Positions 54,177-64,000 are shown, counted from the stretch's first letter. The stretch: 64,000 nucleotides of DNA from an uncultured Pelagibacteraceae bacterium (GCA_902524595.1 CABZDS010000001.1:1-64000), one strand, 5' to 3'. A program made the numbers and translations. Notes: generated from the sequence alone by a model not told the origin.

Positions 54177-54662
54177 TTAAAATTTTTTTGTAAAATTAAA
54201 CATATAACTATTTGCCCCAGGATTTTTACTTCCTAAACTTGCATTAGAAATATGATTATAAGAAATACCTAATTCAGAATTGGATGAAATATCAAATAAT
54301 ATCTGTATTTGTGTCTTAAATTCAATTTCGTGACCTAAGTCCTTGCCATCTCCTTCATCGTAATATCCAACTGCAAAACTAGGAGAGAAGGTAGTTAAAT
54401 TAGATTTTTGATTTAATTGATAACCTGTATAAATATATATTGCATCATCAGCTGTAATCATTGCACCAGTCACAGGCTGAACATTTCCTAAAAAAATATC
54501 TTTGCTAGCATTAAAATTTATGTATTCGGCACCGAAAAGATTTGCCTTCTTACCATCATCGCTGAAATCAAACATACCAGTATAAAGACTCCATTTATTT
54601 TCTGCATTAGAAAATGAGATAGTAAAAAATAAAATTATTAAAGTTTTAATTAAAATCTTCAT
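54177..54662 (-). CDS. outer-membrane acyloxyacyl hydrolase (PagL-like lipid A deacylase)
   Basis: signal peptide; beta-barrel-like strands; C-terminal SYNHISNASLGSKNPGANSYMFNF resembles the PagL HxSN...G..NPG motif. Confidence 0.7.
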   Translation of the reverse strand: MKILIKTLIILFFTISFSNAENKWSLYTGMFDFSDDGKKANLFGAEYINFNASKDIFLGNVQPVTGAMITADDAIYIYTGYQLNQKSNLTTFSPSFAVGYYDEGDGKDLGHEIEFKTQIQILFDISSNSELGISYNHISNASLGSKNPGANSYMFNFTKKF

Positions 54663-54677
54663 ATTAAAAAGTTCTTG

Positions 54678-55037
54678 TTACTTTATAGATACTTTTCTAA
54701 TAATTAAAAGGCCACCAAAAACGAACAAAATCAAAGGTATTGACCAGAGTAAAAATGTATTTTGGTTTAATTCTGGTTCATAGACAATCCATTCTCCATA
54801 TTTATTTTTTAAATAATCATATATTTCTTCTTCTTCTTTACCTTCATCAATTTTATTTTTTACAACCAGCTTCATGCTTATTGCAAAATCGGATTGTGAG
54901 TCGTAAACAGATTGACCTTGGCAAATCAAACACCTTAAGTTTTTTGTAATTTGATCTACTTTAGTATTTGTTTCATTGGCATAGGAAAAATTAAAACTAA
55001 AATATAGCAAAAATATTAATTTTACAATATTAGACAT
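54678..55037 (-). CDS. ccmH: cytochrome c maturation protein CcmH
   Basis: NLRCLICQGQSVYDSQSDFA motif, C-terminal TM. Confidence 0.93.
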   Translation of the reverse strand: MSNIVKLIFLLYFSFNFSYANETNTKVDQITKNLRCLICQGQSVYDSQSDFAISMKLVVKNKIDEGKEEEEIYDYLKNKYGEWIVYEPELNQNTFLLWSIPLILFVFGGLLIIRKVSIK

Positions 55038-55575
55038 TTTCTTTTAATAAATTTTTTATTTCTATTAAATCTTCACTTGTCAACGGACCAATATACTTTT
55101 TTATTATCTCATTTGTTTTACCACTTATAATAAAAGTTTCAGGAACACCAATGGCTCCAAATTCTATTGATTTTGTTCCATCATTATCTGTAATAACTTC
55201 TGAATAAGGATTTCCAAGTAAGCTTAAAAAATTTTTCGCATTTTTTGCACTGTCTTTATAATTAATTCCAATTATGTTAGTGTTCATATTTTTTAATTTC
55301 ATTAAAAACTTATGCTCTTCTCTACATGGTGCACACCAAGATGCCCAAATATTTAGTACTGAAGGACTATTTTTATCAAATAAGTCTGAAATATTTATTA
55401 TTTCATCAGAAAATAATTTTTTTGCATTAAGTGAAAAATCTACTTTACTTTTTAATTTCTCGTTAGAATAATTTTTAGATATGTTTAATCCCTTTAGCAA
55501 AATTATAAAAATTATTATTAAAGTTAATAGTAATCCTAAAAATTTAATATTTTTGATCATTTTTTCTAATAACAC
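55030..55575 (-). CDS. ccmG: cytochrome c maturation thioredoxin-like protein CcmG/DsbE
   Basis: NIWASWCAPCREEH thioredoxin motif, GVPETFII; true start may be MIKNIKF slightly downstream. Confidence 0.93.
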   Translation of the reverse strand: MLLEKMIKNIKFLGLLLTLIIIFIILLKGLNISKNYSNEKLKSKVDFSLNAKKLFSDEIINISDLFDKNSPSVLNIWASWCAPCREEHKFLMKLKNMNTNIIGINYKDSAKNAKNFLSLLGNPYSEVITDNDGTKSIEFGAIGVPETFIISGKTNEIIKKYIGPLTSEDLIEIKNLLKENV

Positions 55576-57424
55576 TTAATAAACCACCAAGACTAATAAA
55601 TATAGTTGAGATCCATATCCAAATCATTAAGGGTTTATATTGATATCTTACATTATAATAACCATCGTCTTTTATAATATTAAATACTAAAAAATTATCT
55701 GAAAATAATGTTGTCTTAATATCTGCTTCACTCGTAATAGTTAGAGGCTGTTGGTAAATCCTAACTTCTGGGTATAAAGCAAAAGAGGAATTTTTATTTG
55801 TAACTTCAAAACTAGCTTTAAGAGATTTATAATTGTCCACATCTGTAACATTAACTTCTTTTAATTTTACAACTTTTTCATTGAATATTCTTTCATCTCC
55901 TACTTTCATATTTGAATTGAATTCATTAGAAAAAAGGCCATTCAATAAGATACTAGTAATTAATAAACTAAAACCAAAATGTGAAATTTTTTGGCTAATC
56001 GATGATTTACTAACAAAAAAATCCTTAATTGTTACTAATAAAAGATAGATGCTCAAAACTATCAGAGGAATAGATAACAAAAATGAATTTTCTGTTTTTG
56101 TTAAAATGACATATGAAATGAGTAGTGAAACAAAAAAAATAATTAAAATATTATAGTTAAACTTTTTTAATTTATCTTTAATCCATTTCAAACTTGGGCC
56201 AAAGCTCATGAATATTAAAAAGGGAATTAAGAAAGGTATTAAAAGATTATGATAAAAAGGTGAACCAACTGAAATTTTTGAACCATTTAAAACCTCAAGA
56301 AAAATTGGATAAATTGTACCAACAAGAACAACAGATAAAAAAAACATCATAAACCAGTTATTGACTAATATTGCAGTCTCTTTACTTAAAATAAAATTCT
56401 CTTTGACTGTGTTAGATATTTTATTCTGATTAAAAAAGAAAATTAATATAGACATCAATATTAAGATAAAGAGAAAACTTAATATATATAACCCTCTTGA
56501 CGGATCGTTTGCAAAGGTGTGAATTGAGTTTAAAATTCCAGACCTAACGAGAAAAGTGCCACTCATACTCAGTGAAAAAGTTGTAATTGATAAAATAATA
56601 GTCCACTCTTGAAACGAATTTCTTTTCTGTAATACAATTACAGTATGCAGGAGTGCTGTTAAGCAAAACCATGGCATTAATGAAACATTTTCTACAGGAT
56701 CCCAAAACCAAAAACCTCCCCAGCCCAGCTCATAATATGCCCATATAGATCCTAGCAAAATACCGATTGTTAAAAATACCCAAGATATCAAAACCCATTT
56801 TTTAATGTGTCTTGCCCACTTATCTCCAATATTTCCGCTAATCATTGAGGCAAGTGAAGCTGAAAAGATAATAGATGTTCCTACATAACCTAAATATAAA
56901 ATTGGAGGGTGAATAGCTAAAGCAGGGTCTTGTAAAATAGGATTCAAACCTAATCCCTCGCTAGGAATTGGATAAAGCGTTTTGAATGGGTTGGAGGTTA
57001 ATAAAATAAAAACTAGAAAACCTGAAATAATAATTTGTTGAAATAGTATCGTAAGAAGTTTGTATTTAGTATCTTGTGATCTTGAATTTAATAAAAAAAT
57101 AAAAAGAAAAATTGAAAGAACTAATAACCATAATAATAAACTACCTTCATGGTTTCCCCATGTACCTGAAACTTTATAAAATAAAGGTTTTAAAGTATGA
57201 GAATTGTTAAAAACAGTTTCATTACTAAAATCTGAAATTACAAAAGCTGCAACTAGACTAAAAAAACTTACTGTAATCATTATAGTTTGTATCGAAGTAA
57301 TCAAAACAAAGTTTTTATCTAAATATTTATTTTCTGAATTTGCATCCAAGTATGACTTAAAAATTAAATAAACAGATGCAATTAAAGCAATATATAAAGA
57401 ATAATTTCCTAAATAATTAGACAT
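55544..57424 (-). CDS. ccmF: cytochrome c heme lyase subunit CcmF
   Basis: GTWGNHEGSLLLW, WAYYELGWGGFWFWDPVENVSLMPW WWD-type motif. Confidence 0.96.
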   Translation of the reverse strand: MSNYLGNYSLYIALIASVYLIFKSYLDANSENKYLDKNFVLITSIQTIMITVSFFSLVAAFVISDFSNETVFNNSHTLKPLFYKVSGTWGNHEGSLLLWLLVLSIFLFIFLLNSRSQDTKYKLLTILFQQIIISGFLVFILLTSNPFKTLYPIPSEGLGLNPILQDPALAIHPPILYLGYVGTSIIFSASLASMISGNIGDKWARHIKKWVLISWVFLTIGILLGSIWAYYELGWGGFWFWDPVENVSLMPWFCLTALLHTVIVLQKRNSFQEWTIILSITTFSLSMSGTFLVRSGILNSIHTFANDPSRGLYILSFLFILILMSILIFFFNQNKISNTVKENFILSKETAILVNNWFMMFFLSVVLVGTIYPIFLEVLNGSKISVGSPFYHNLLIPFLIPFLIFMSFGPSLKWIKDKLKKFNYNILIIFFVSLLISYVILTKTENSFLLSIPLIVLSIYLLLVTIKDFFVSKSSISQKISHFGFSLLITSILLNGLFSNEFNSNMKVGDERIFNEKVVKLKEVNVTDVDNYKSLKASFEVTNKNSSFALYPEVRIYQQPLTITSEADIKTTLFSDNFLVFNIIKDDGYYNVRYQYKPLMIWIWISTIFISLGGLLSVIRKNDQKY

Positions 57425-57429
57425 AAAAA

Positions 57430-57852
57430 TTAATTGTTTTTCATAGCCTCGCTGACTTCAGGAGGCATATAATTTTCATCATGTTTTGCTAAAATCTTGT
57501 CAGCATTTAGTAAACTTTTATCCTTTAAGAAACCTTCTGCAACTACACCTTTACCCTCTTCAAACAAATTAGGCACAGATCCATTAAAGTTGACTAATAA
57601 TTCATTTTTGAAATCCGTAATTACGAAAAAAATTTCTTTATTATTTATTATAATAGAATTTTTTTTTACCATTCCACCAACTCTAATTTTTTGAGCATTT
57701 TTTATTTCATTAAGATTTTTAATGTCTGTTGGAGACTTAAAATATACTACGTTTTCCTCAAGAGATTTGGCTAACAAAAAAATTATAAGAGCTAATGAAA
57801 TTAAAATTAAAAAAATAAAAAGGGCTCTAAATTTAACTTTTTTTCCGTACAT
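57430..57852 (-). CDS. ccmE: heme chaperone CcmE
   Basis: [38 protein letters not shown] with the heme-binding His. Confidence 0.95.
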   Translation of the reverse strand: MYGKKVKFRALFIFLILISLALIIFLLAKSLEENVVYFKSPTDIKNLNEIKNAQKIRVGGMVKKNSIIINNKEIFFVITDFKNELLVNFNGSVPNLFEEGKGVVAEGFLKDKSLLNADKILAKHDENYMPPEVSEAMKNN

Positions 57853-57863
57853 GTAAATTTTAG

Positions 57864-58097
57864 TTAAACTTTAGATGTTGAAGTGTTTGCTAATATCTCT
57901 CTGTACGTTTTTTGCTTAGCTACTGATGCAAGTTTCTTTTCATCTAGTGATTTATAATTTTCCTCAAATTTCTTTTTCTCTTTAATTAAGTTTAATTTTA
58001 CTACCACATACAAGAAACTAAAAGAAAGTAGAGTGAATATAAATGATGACCAAACATACACACCGTATCCATTCATATTTAGTAGTTCACTTATCAT
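57864..58097 (-). CDS. ccmD: heme exporter protein CcmD
   Basis: small single-TM protein ([23 protein letters not shown]) between ccmC and ccmE. Confidence 0.85.
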   Translation of the reverse strand: MISELLNMNGYGVYVWSSFIFTLLSFSFLYVVVKLNLIKEKKKFEENYKSLDEKKLASVAKQKTYREILANTSTSKV

Positions 58098-58801
58098 AAT
58101 CTATTAAGGCCTTTATTTTTAATCTTTAACAGTTCTGTATTATATTTCATTAAAAATATCAAAAGTGAAAATAGAGCAAATGCCGCAGTCATTATAGCTA
58201 ATGGTATCAACATTGAAGAATGAATTGTTGTTTCTTCCAAAATTTTTACTGAAGCAGGTTGGTGTAAAGTATTCCACCATTGCACTGAGAATTTTATAAC
58301 TGGAATATTTATAAGACCAATAATTGCTATTATTGAACTAATTTTTTCTGCTTTACTAGTATCTGTCGTAATCTTCCAAGAAGTAATAAACAATAAATAA
58401 AAAATTGAAAGTAAGAGCATTGAAGTAATTCTTGCATCCCAAGCCCACCAAGTTCCCCAGGTTGGTTTTCCCCAAATTGATCCCGTAACTAAAGCAATTA
58501 TGCTAAAAACAAATCCAGAAGGTGCTAAACTTTTTGTTATTAAAGAGAAATTTTTATTTTTAAAAACAAAAACTCCAAAAGAAAGAATGGAAATAACTGA
58601 AAATATTCCAAGTGATATCCAAGCCGATGGAACATGAACATACATAATTCTAACTGAGTCGCTCTGCTTATAATCCTCGGGAGAAAGAACTAAAGCTTCA
58701 ACTAATCCAAGTAACAATACAATTATAAATAGCGCAAATACAAACTTTTGTATTTTATTAATTATCTTTAAAGTATTATTTGGATTGAAATAATTAATCA
58801 T
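58094..58801 (-). CDS. ccmC: heme exporter protein CcmC
   Basis: MYVHVPSAWISLG, GKPTWGTWWAWDARITSMLLL WWD motif. Confidence 0.96.
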   Translation of the reverse strand: MINYFNPNNTLKIINKIQKFVFALFIIVLLLGLVEALVLSPEDYKQSDSVRIMYVHVPSAWISLGIFSVISILSFGVFVFKNKNFSLITKSLAPSGFVFSIIALVTGSIWGKPTWGTWWAWDARITSMLLLSIFYLLFITSWKITTDTSKAEKISSIIAIIGLINIPVIKFSVQWWNTLHQPASVKILEETTIHSSMLIPLAIMTAAFALFSLLIFLMKYNTELLKIKNKGLNRL

Positions 58802-58846
58802 AATTTTTTATAACACATAAATTTTGGATTAAAATTGTTCAAAATT

Positions 58847-58900
58847 TTCTGACCAAGAATACAGAGGGAGATAGAGGAAAAACAGTACTCTTGATCAGAA
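58847..58900. other. candidate structured intergenic element upstream of ccmC (strand uncertain)
   Basis: TTCTGACCAAGA ... TCTTGATCAGAA form a 12-bp helix with one mismatch around a 30-nt purine-rich loop. Confidence 0.4.
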
Positions 58901-58968
58901 TTTAATATTTTATAACAAACAGTTATGACAAAGATTTGGGACAATTGTGTTTAAATATTGGCTATTAG

Positions 58969-59289
58969 TTAATTTGAAGGCTTGAAGTAGCTTGATCCAC
59001 GCTTACCTGAAAAAATTTCATTAATTAGAGGGTGTTTTATAGGCTCTTTAGAGTCATCAAATAATAGATTTTGCTCAGACACATAGGCTTCGTAAGTAAT
59101 TTCGTCATTCTCTGCTAGTAAATGATAAAATGGCTGATCCTTTCTAGGTCTCACGTTTTTTGGAATCGACTGATACCATTCCTCTGAGTTATTAAATTCA
59201 AAGTCAACATCGTAAATTACTCCTCTAAAATCGAAGTGTCTATGTTTTACAACGTCTCCAATTGAAAATTTAGCTTTTTGAATACTCAC
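58969..59289 (-). CDS. hspQ: heat shock protein HspQ (hemimethylated-DNA-binding YccV domain)
   Basis: FSIGDVVKHRHFDFRGVIYDVD, RPRKDQPFYHLLAENDEITYEAYVSEQNL. Confidence 0.92.
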   Translation of the reverse strand: MSIQKAKFSIGDVVKHRHFDFRGVIYDVDFEFNNSEEWYQSIPKNVRPRKDQPFYHLLAENDEITYEAYVSEQNLLFDDSKEPIKHPLINEIFSGKRGSSYFKPSN

Positions 59290-59367
59290 GATGTTAAATA
59301 TGGATATTTGACGAAAAAAATCAATAAAAAAAATATAAATGTTTTATTAATCTGTTAATATGTAGCA

Positions 59368-59919
59368 GTGAATAAATCACTTCTAAAATTCATTACAGAC
59401 GTTGGGCCTTTAGCAATTTTTTTCTTCTTTTATTATAACAGTGATAAAAATTTAAAAGTTGCAATACCACCTCTAATTGTCGCAACAATAATTTCTGTTC
59501 TTTTAGTTTGGATACTGGAAAAAAAAGTTCCGATGGTTCCTTTATTGGGAGGAATTTTAATTACTCTATTTGGAGGTTTGACAATTTATTTTGATAATCC
59601 AATTTTTATTTATATGAAGCCCACTATTATAAATATTTTATTTGCCTTAGCTTTATTCTTTGGAAAATACTTCACCAATGAACCAGTTTTAAAATTAATA
59701 CTAGGAAAAACACTGCCAATGTCTGATGAAGGTTGGAAAATTTTGAATAATAGATGGACTTATTTTTTTATTTTTTTAGCTATATTAAATGAAATTGTTT
59801 GGAGAACTCAAACAGAAGAGTTTTGGGTAAACTTTAAAGTTTGGGGAATGTTACCAATTACATTCATTTTTACAGCATCACAAGTTGGGTTGATTAATAA
59901 GCACAAATTAAATGAGTAA
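59368..59919 (+). CDS. ispZ: inner-membrane septation-like protein IspZ/YciB (septation protein A)
   Basis: GTG start; FITDVGPLAIFFFFYY, GKTLPMSDEGWKILNNRWTYFFIFLAILNEIVWRT. Confidence 0.93.
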   Translation: MNKSLLKFITDVGPLAIFFFFYYNSDKNLKVAIPPLIVATIISVLLVWILEKKVPMVPLLGGILITLFGGLTIYFDNPIFIYMKPTIINILFALALFFGKYFTNEPVLKLILGKTLPMSDEGWKILNNRWTYFFIFLAILNEIVWRTQTEEFWVNFKVWGMLPITFIFTASQVGLINKHKLNE

Positions 59920-60247
59920 TTTAAAATTAGTCATAAATAATTCAAATAAAGAACAAAACCAAAGGTATTTTTTTGAAAAAAAAGAACTAAAAATTATATT
60001 AGACCTATATGCTAAAATGGTATCTGAAGGATCTTGGAAAGACTATGGCCTCTCAATATCAAGTAAAAGAGTAAGTTTTAGTATTTTTAAAAATGCAGCA
60101 GAAAAAGCCATATACAACATTAGTAAAAATTTTAAACCTTCAAATAAGAATTTGAAATATTTAATAACTGATAGAAATGGTAAAATTTTAAATAATGCTT
60201 ACGATTTAGAAATACTTCTAAAAAAAACAAATTGGAAAAAACTATAG
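59912..60247 (+). CDS. DUF2794-like protein
   Basis: FFEKKELKIILDLYAKMVSEGSWKDYGLSISSKRVSFSIFKNAAEKAIYNISK; overlaps ispZ by 8 bp. Confidence 0.75.
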   Translation: MSNLKLVINNSNKEQNQRYFFEKKELKIILDLYAKMVSEGSWKDYGLSISSKRVSFSIFKNAAEKAIYNISKNFKPSNKNLKYLITDRNGKILNNAYDLEILLKKTNWKKL

Positions 60248-60254
60248 TTTTTGA

Positions 60255-61013
60255 TTATCTTCTTTGACCAAACAATCTTAAAAGCATTATAAATAAATTT
60301 ATAAAATCTAAGTATAATGTTAAAGCTCCCATAACTGCTTTCTTACCAATTACTTCACCTGAGTCTGAAGCTGCGTACATATTCTTAATTTTTTGTGTAT
60401 CGTATGCAGTTAATCCAACAAATATAAGAACTCCAATGATAGAAATAGCAAAGTACATCATTGAAGATTTTAAGAAAATATTTACTAAAGATGCGATTAT
60501 AATACCGATCAAACCCATCATTAAGAATGATCCAAATTTTGTAAGGTCTCTTTTAGTTGTGTAACCATATATACTCATAGCTCCAAATGTTGCTGAAGAT
60601 ATGAAAAATACTCTAGTCACACTAAGTCCTGTGTAAACTAATAAAATTGATGATAATGAAAAACCCATCAAGGCTGCAAAAATCCAAAAAGTAGTTTGAG
60701 CTTTTGAAGAACTCATTTTATTTATCCCAAAACTCATATAAAAAACAATTCCGAGAGGAGCTAACATAACTACCCATTTCAATCCTGATAGATAAATTGC
60801 ATTTCCGAACTCAGTTAAAGCAACTATTGATCCATTTGCATCTGTAACTACTGACATTTTAAAAGATAGCAATGCAATGATTCCCGTTAGCAAAACTCCA
60901 GTTGCCATGTAGTTGTAAACTTTAAGCATGTAGGCTCTAAGGCCTTCATCCATCACAACAGCTTTTTTTGCAGTCGTTGATCTATTTAAGATATTGTCTT
61001 TATTGAATTCCAT
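60255..61013 (-). CDS. Bax inhibitor-1/YccA family membrane protein
   Basis: MEFNKDNILNRSTTAKKAVVMDEGLRAYMLKVYNYMATGVLLTG; 7 TM; LTLYLDFINLFIMLLRLFG C-terminus. Start at MEFNKD preferred over 61049. Confidence 0.93.
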   Translation of the reverse strand: MEFNKDNILNRSTTAKKAVVMDEGLRAYMLKVYNYMATGVLLTGIIALLSFKMSVVTDANGSIVALTEFGNAIYLSGLKWVVMLAPLGIVFYMSFGINKMSSSKAQTTFWIFAALMGFSLSSILLVYTGLSVTRVFFISSATFGAMSIYGYTTKRDLTKFGSFLMMGLIGIIIASLVNIFLKSSMMYFAISIIGVLIFVGLTAYDTQKIKNMYAASDSGEVIGKKAVMGALTLYLDFINLFIMLLRLFGQRR

Positions 61014-61085
61014 AATTAAATATATAGTAATAAATTTAAAATTTTTCAAGCAGTCAAAATATAGGTAACAAATACTTAATATTTA

Positions 61086-62120
61086 ATGAATTATAAAAAA
61101 TTAGGAACAACTGATATAGATATTAGCACAATTTGTCTCGGCACCATGACTTGGGGTGAACAAAATAGCCAAGAAGAGGCCTTCGAACAAATGGATTTCT
61201 CACTAGAAAATGGGGTTAATTTTTGGGATACAGCAGAACTTTATGCGGTACCTCCTAAAGCTGAAACTTTTGGTCATACAGAGACGATCATTGGAAATTG
61301 GTTTGAAAAAACAAAAAAAAGAAAAGATGTGGTACTTGCAACTAAAGTTTGTGGTCCTGCAAGAGATTATATTAGAAATGGTGAAAATAGTTTTGTAGGG
61401 AAGAATCTCGAAACTGCACTTCATAACAGTCTTAAAAGACTTAAAACTGAATATATAGATCTATATCAGCTTCATTGGCCAGAAAGAAATGTAAACAATT
61501 TTGGAAGACTTGGCTATGTGCATAAAGAAAATGAATGGAATAAATTCGAAGACGTGTTGGTTGAATTACAAAAGTTTATTGAGCAAGGTAAAATTAGACA
61601 TGTAGGTCTATCTAATGAAACTCCTTGGGGTGTTATGAATTATCTCAAACTCTCAAAGGAAAAGAGTTTGCCAAGAATGATGTCCATACAAAATCCCTAT
61701 AGTTTATTAAATAGGTCATATGAAGTTGGATTAGCTGAGGTGTCTATAAGAGAAAATATTGGCTGTTTATCTTATTCTCCTTTAGCCAGTGGTTTTTTAA
61801 GTGGTAAATATAGAAATAAGCAATTTCCAAAAGGATCTCGGATGGAAAGAGATTGGGATTTTTGGACAAGATATCGAAAACCAAATACTAACGAAGCTGT
61901 TGATGAGTATTTTAATATTAGTGAAAAATACAACATTGATATGAGTCAAATGTGTATAAAATTTTGTGAGATACAGGATTTTATGTCTAGCGTTATTATT
62001 GGTGCAACAACAATGGAGCAGTTGAAAACAAATATAGAAAGTGTAAAAGTGAATCTTGATAAAGAAATAATTAATGAAATTAATGAAATTCAAAAAAAAT
62101 ATCCAAATCCATGTCCATAA
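61086..62120 (+). CDS. aldo/keto reductase (Tas-like)
   Basis: LGTTDIDISTICLGTMTWGEQNSQEEAFEQMDFSLENGVNFWDTAELY. Confidence 0.94.
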   Translation: MNYKKLGTTDIDISTICLGTMTWGEQNSQEEAFEQMDFSLENGVNFWDTAELYAVPPKAETFGHTETIIGNWFEKTKKRKDVVLATKVCGPARDYIRNGENSFVGKNLETALHNSLKRLKTEYIDLYQLHWPERNVNNFGRLGYVHKENEWNKFEDVLVELQKFIEQGKIRHVGLSNETPWGVMNYLKLSKEKSLPRMMSIQNPYSLLNRSYEVGLAEVSIRENIGCLSYSPLASGFLSGKYRNKQFPKGSRMERDWDFWTRYRKPNTNEAVDEYFNISEKYNIDMSQMCIKFCEIQDFMSSVIIGATTMEQLKTNIESVKVNLDKEIINEINEIQKKYPNPCP

Positions 62121-62611
62121 TTTTTAAAATAATTTTTTTTATTCTCTTATTAGGATCAACTTCTTATTCAGAAGAATTAAATAAAATAGGAACATTTAAA
62201 GACTGGGATGCAATTGTTGTTAATAATGGGGATAGTAAAGTATGTTTTGCTCAATCTAAACCTGTTCTTCAATCTCCTAAAAAAAATGATAGAGATGCAA
62301 GATTATTTGTAACTTTTAGACCATCTGAAAAAATTAAAGACGAAGTAAGCACAACCTCAGGCTATGAATACAACAGTCAAAATTCAATTATAGCTAGCTC
62401 TGGTAAATCAAAATATAAATTTGATATAGCTCAAGATAATTTTGCATGGATTTCAAGTAATAAAATTGAAAAAAAAGTTGTTAGCAGAATGAAAAAGGCC
62501 TCAAGATTAATGGTTACTGGATATAATAAATCTGGATCGCAAACAATTGATCATTATTCTTTGATGGGCTTCACTAAAGCATATAACGCGGCTAAAAAAA
62601 GCTGCAATTAA
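62111..62611 (+). CDS. invasion-associated locus B (IalB)-family secreted protein
   Basis: signal peptide; FKDWDAIVVNNGDSKVCFAQSKPV...FTKAYNAAKKSC. Confidence 0.82.
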   Translation: MSIIFKIIFFILLLGSTSYSEELNKIGTFKDWDAIVVNNGDSKVCFAQSKPVLQSPKKNDRDARLFVTFRPSEKIKDEVSTTSGYEYNSQNSIIASSGKSKYKFDIAQDNFAWISSNKIEKKVVSRMKKASRLMVTGYNKSGSQTIDHYSLMGFTKAYNAAKKSCN

Positions 62612-62614
62612 ATA

Positions 62615-63799
62615 ATGAAATCAAAGAAAAAGATAGTTCTTGCCTATTCTGGAGGTTTGGACACATCAATCATATTAAAATGGTTACAGGAAAATTATGA
62701 TGCAGAAGTAATTTGTTATACTGCAGACATTGGTCAAGAAATAGATAGAAATAAAATTTTCAGAAACGCAAAAAAACTTGGCGTAAAAAATATTATTATT
62801 CAAGATCTAAAAGATATTTTTGTAAAAGATTATGTTTATCCAATGATTAGGGGCCATGCAATATATGAAGGTGTTTATTTGCTTGGAACCTCAATTGCCA
62901 GACCTTTAATAGCCAAAGATCAAATTAGAATTGCTAAAAAATTTAATGCCTATGCTGTGTCTCATGGATCAACAGGAAAAGGAAATGATCAAGTAAGATT
63001 TGAATTAGGTTATCATTATTTTGGTCCTAAAATAAATGTTATTGCGCCTTGGAGAATTTGGAAGCTGAAATCTAGATCAGATCTAATTAATTATGCAAGA
63101 AAAAATAAAATTGAAATACCTAAAGACAAGAAAGGAGCACCACCTTTTTCAGTAGATGATAATATTTTTCATACATCAACAGAAGGAAAGTTTTTAGAAA
63201 ATCCAAAAAACTCTGCACCTGACTTTATCTTTCAAAGAACGGTATCTCCAGAAAAAGCACCTAATAAATCTTCAATTGTAAAAATAGACTTTAAAAGTGG
63301 AGATCCGATTGCAGTGAATGGGAAAAAATTATCTCCATCTAAATTGCTTGCAAAATTAAACGACATAGCTGGAAAAAATGCTGTTGGAAGAGTTGATCTA
63401 GTAGAAAATAGATTTATCGGTATAAAATCAAGAGGTGTATACGAAACACCAGGCGGAACTTTATTAATGCACGCTCATAGGGCTATAGAGTCTGTTACAC
63501 TTGATAAAGATACAATGCATAAGAAAGAAAAAATTATGCCTAGATATGCGGAACTGATTTACAATGGATATTGGTTTTCTAAAGAGAGATTTAAATTACA
63601 AAGATTTGTAGATCTTAAGAGAAGTAAAGTTAATGGATCAGTTAAATTGAGGTTATATAAAGGGAATGTTATTATTCATTCAAGAATAACTAAAAGTTCA
63701 GCTTATTCTATGAAAAAAGTTTCATTTGAGGAAAATAAAACTTTTAATAAATCAAATGTTGAAAGATTTATTAATTTTCACAAGAAAAAATTAAAATAA
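62615..63799 (+). CDS. argG: argininosuccinate synthase
   Basis: VLAYSGGLDTSIILKWL, AVSHGSTGKGNDQVRFEL motifs. Confidence 0.97.
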   Translation: MKSKKKIVLAYSGGLDTSIILKWLQENYDAEVICYTADIGQEIDRNKIFRNAKKLGVKNIIIQDLKDIFVKDYVYPMIRGHAIYEGVYLLGTSIARPLIAKDQIRIAKKFNAYAVSHGSTGKGNDQVRFELGYHYFGPKINVIAPWRIWKLKSRSDLINYARKNKIEIPKDKKGAPPFSVDDNIFHTSTEGKFLENPKNSAPDFIFQRTVSPEKAPNKSSIVKIDFKSGDPIAVNGKKLSPSKLLAKLNDIAGKNAVGRVDLVENRFIGIKSRGVYETPGGTLLMHAHRAIESVTLDKDTMHKKEKIMPRYAELIYNGYWFSKERFKLQRFVDLKRSKVNGSVKLRLYKGNVIIHSRITKSSAYSMKKVSFEENKTFNKSNVERFINFHKKKLK

Positions 63800-63805
63800 A
63801 ATATC

Positions 63806-64000
63806 ATGAATTTTGAACCAAGTCGGGCGCAAGCCATTAATAAACTAGATAATTTTGTTGAAAATAATCTTTCTGAATATTCAAGATTGAGAAATTTTGA
63901 TTTTGGTCCAGATAAAAGATCAAATATATCTTGTATTTCTCCATATATATCTCATGGAATATTAAATGAGTTAGAAGTTATAGATAAAGCCTTAAAGAAA
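63806..64000 (+). CDS. photolyase/cryptochrome-like FAD-binding protein, 3' truncated by window edge
   Basis: ATG at 63806: MNFEPSRAQAINKLDNFVENNLSEYSRLRNFDFGPDKRSNISCISPYISHGILNELEVIDKALKK; RSNISCISPYISHGIL resembles the photolyase S.LSPY...G.(L/I)S region. Confidence 0.55.
   Translation, partial: MNFEPSRAQAINKLDNFVENNLSEYSRLRNFDFGPDKRSNISCISPYISHGILNELEVIDKALKK

Overview
AT-rich, very compact alphaproteobacterial window. Gene content and the recalled appearance of several proteins (DmdA of 369 aa ending CDLPFI, the ffh leader RNA, the gene order) point to the SAR11/Pelagibacterales lineage; no search was run. No rRNA, tRNA, CRISPR array, prophage or transposase was recognised. Main blocks: (1) one minus-strand TCA run, sdhC-sdhD-sdhA-sdhB-mmsA-mdh-sucC-sucD-sucA-sucB-lpd; (2) a DMSP demethylation cassette (dmdA plus dmdB-like ligase and dmdC-like dehydrogenase) lying between leuCDB and asd; (3) rplS-trmD-rpsP-ffh with a structured ffh leader, then dapF and ftsY; (4) an accessory/transport region (about 27.6-54.2 kb) with a frameshifted MFS transporter, a three-gene cluster (GGT-fold amidohydrolase, AAE3/PCS60-type CoA ligase, PanE-type reductase), a TakP-like TRAP transporter, an ABC importer with two complementary degenerate ATPases, and several hydroxy-acid enzymes; (5) the cytochrome c maturation genes ccmCDEFGH; (6) hspQ, ispZ/yciB, a DUF2794-like gene, a Bax inhibitor-1-like gene, an aldo/keto reductase, ialB-like, argG and a partial photolyase-like ORF. 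The most interesting hypothesis is that the cluster at 31155-35271 is an oxamate/oxalate -> oxalyl-CoA -> glyoxylate route, not glutathione or pantothenate metabolism. All assignments come from reading motifs and from memory of the families.
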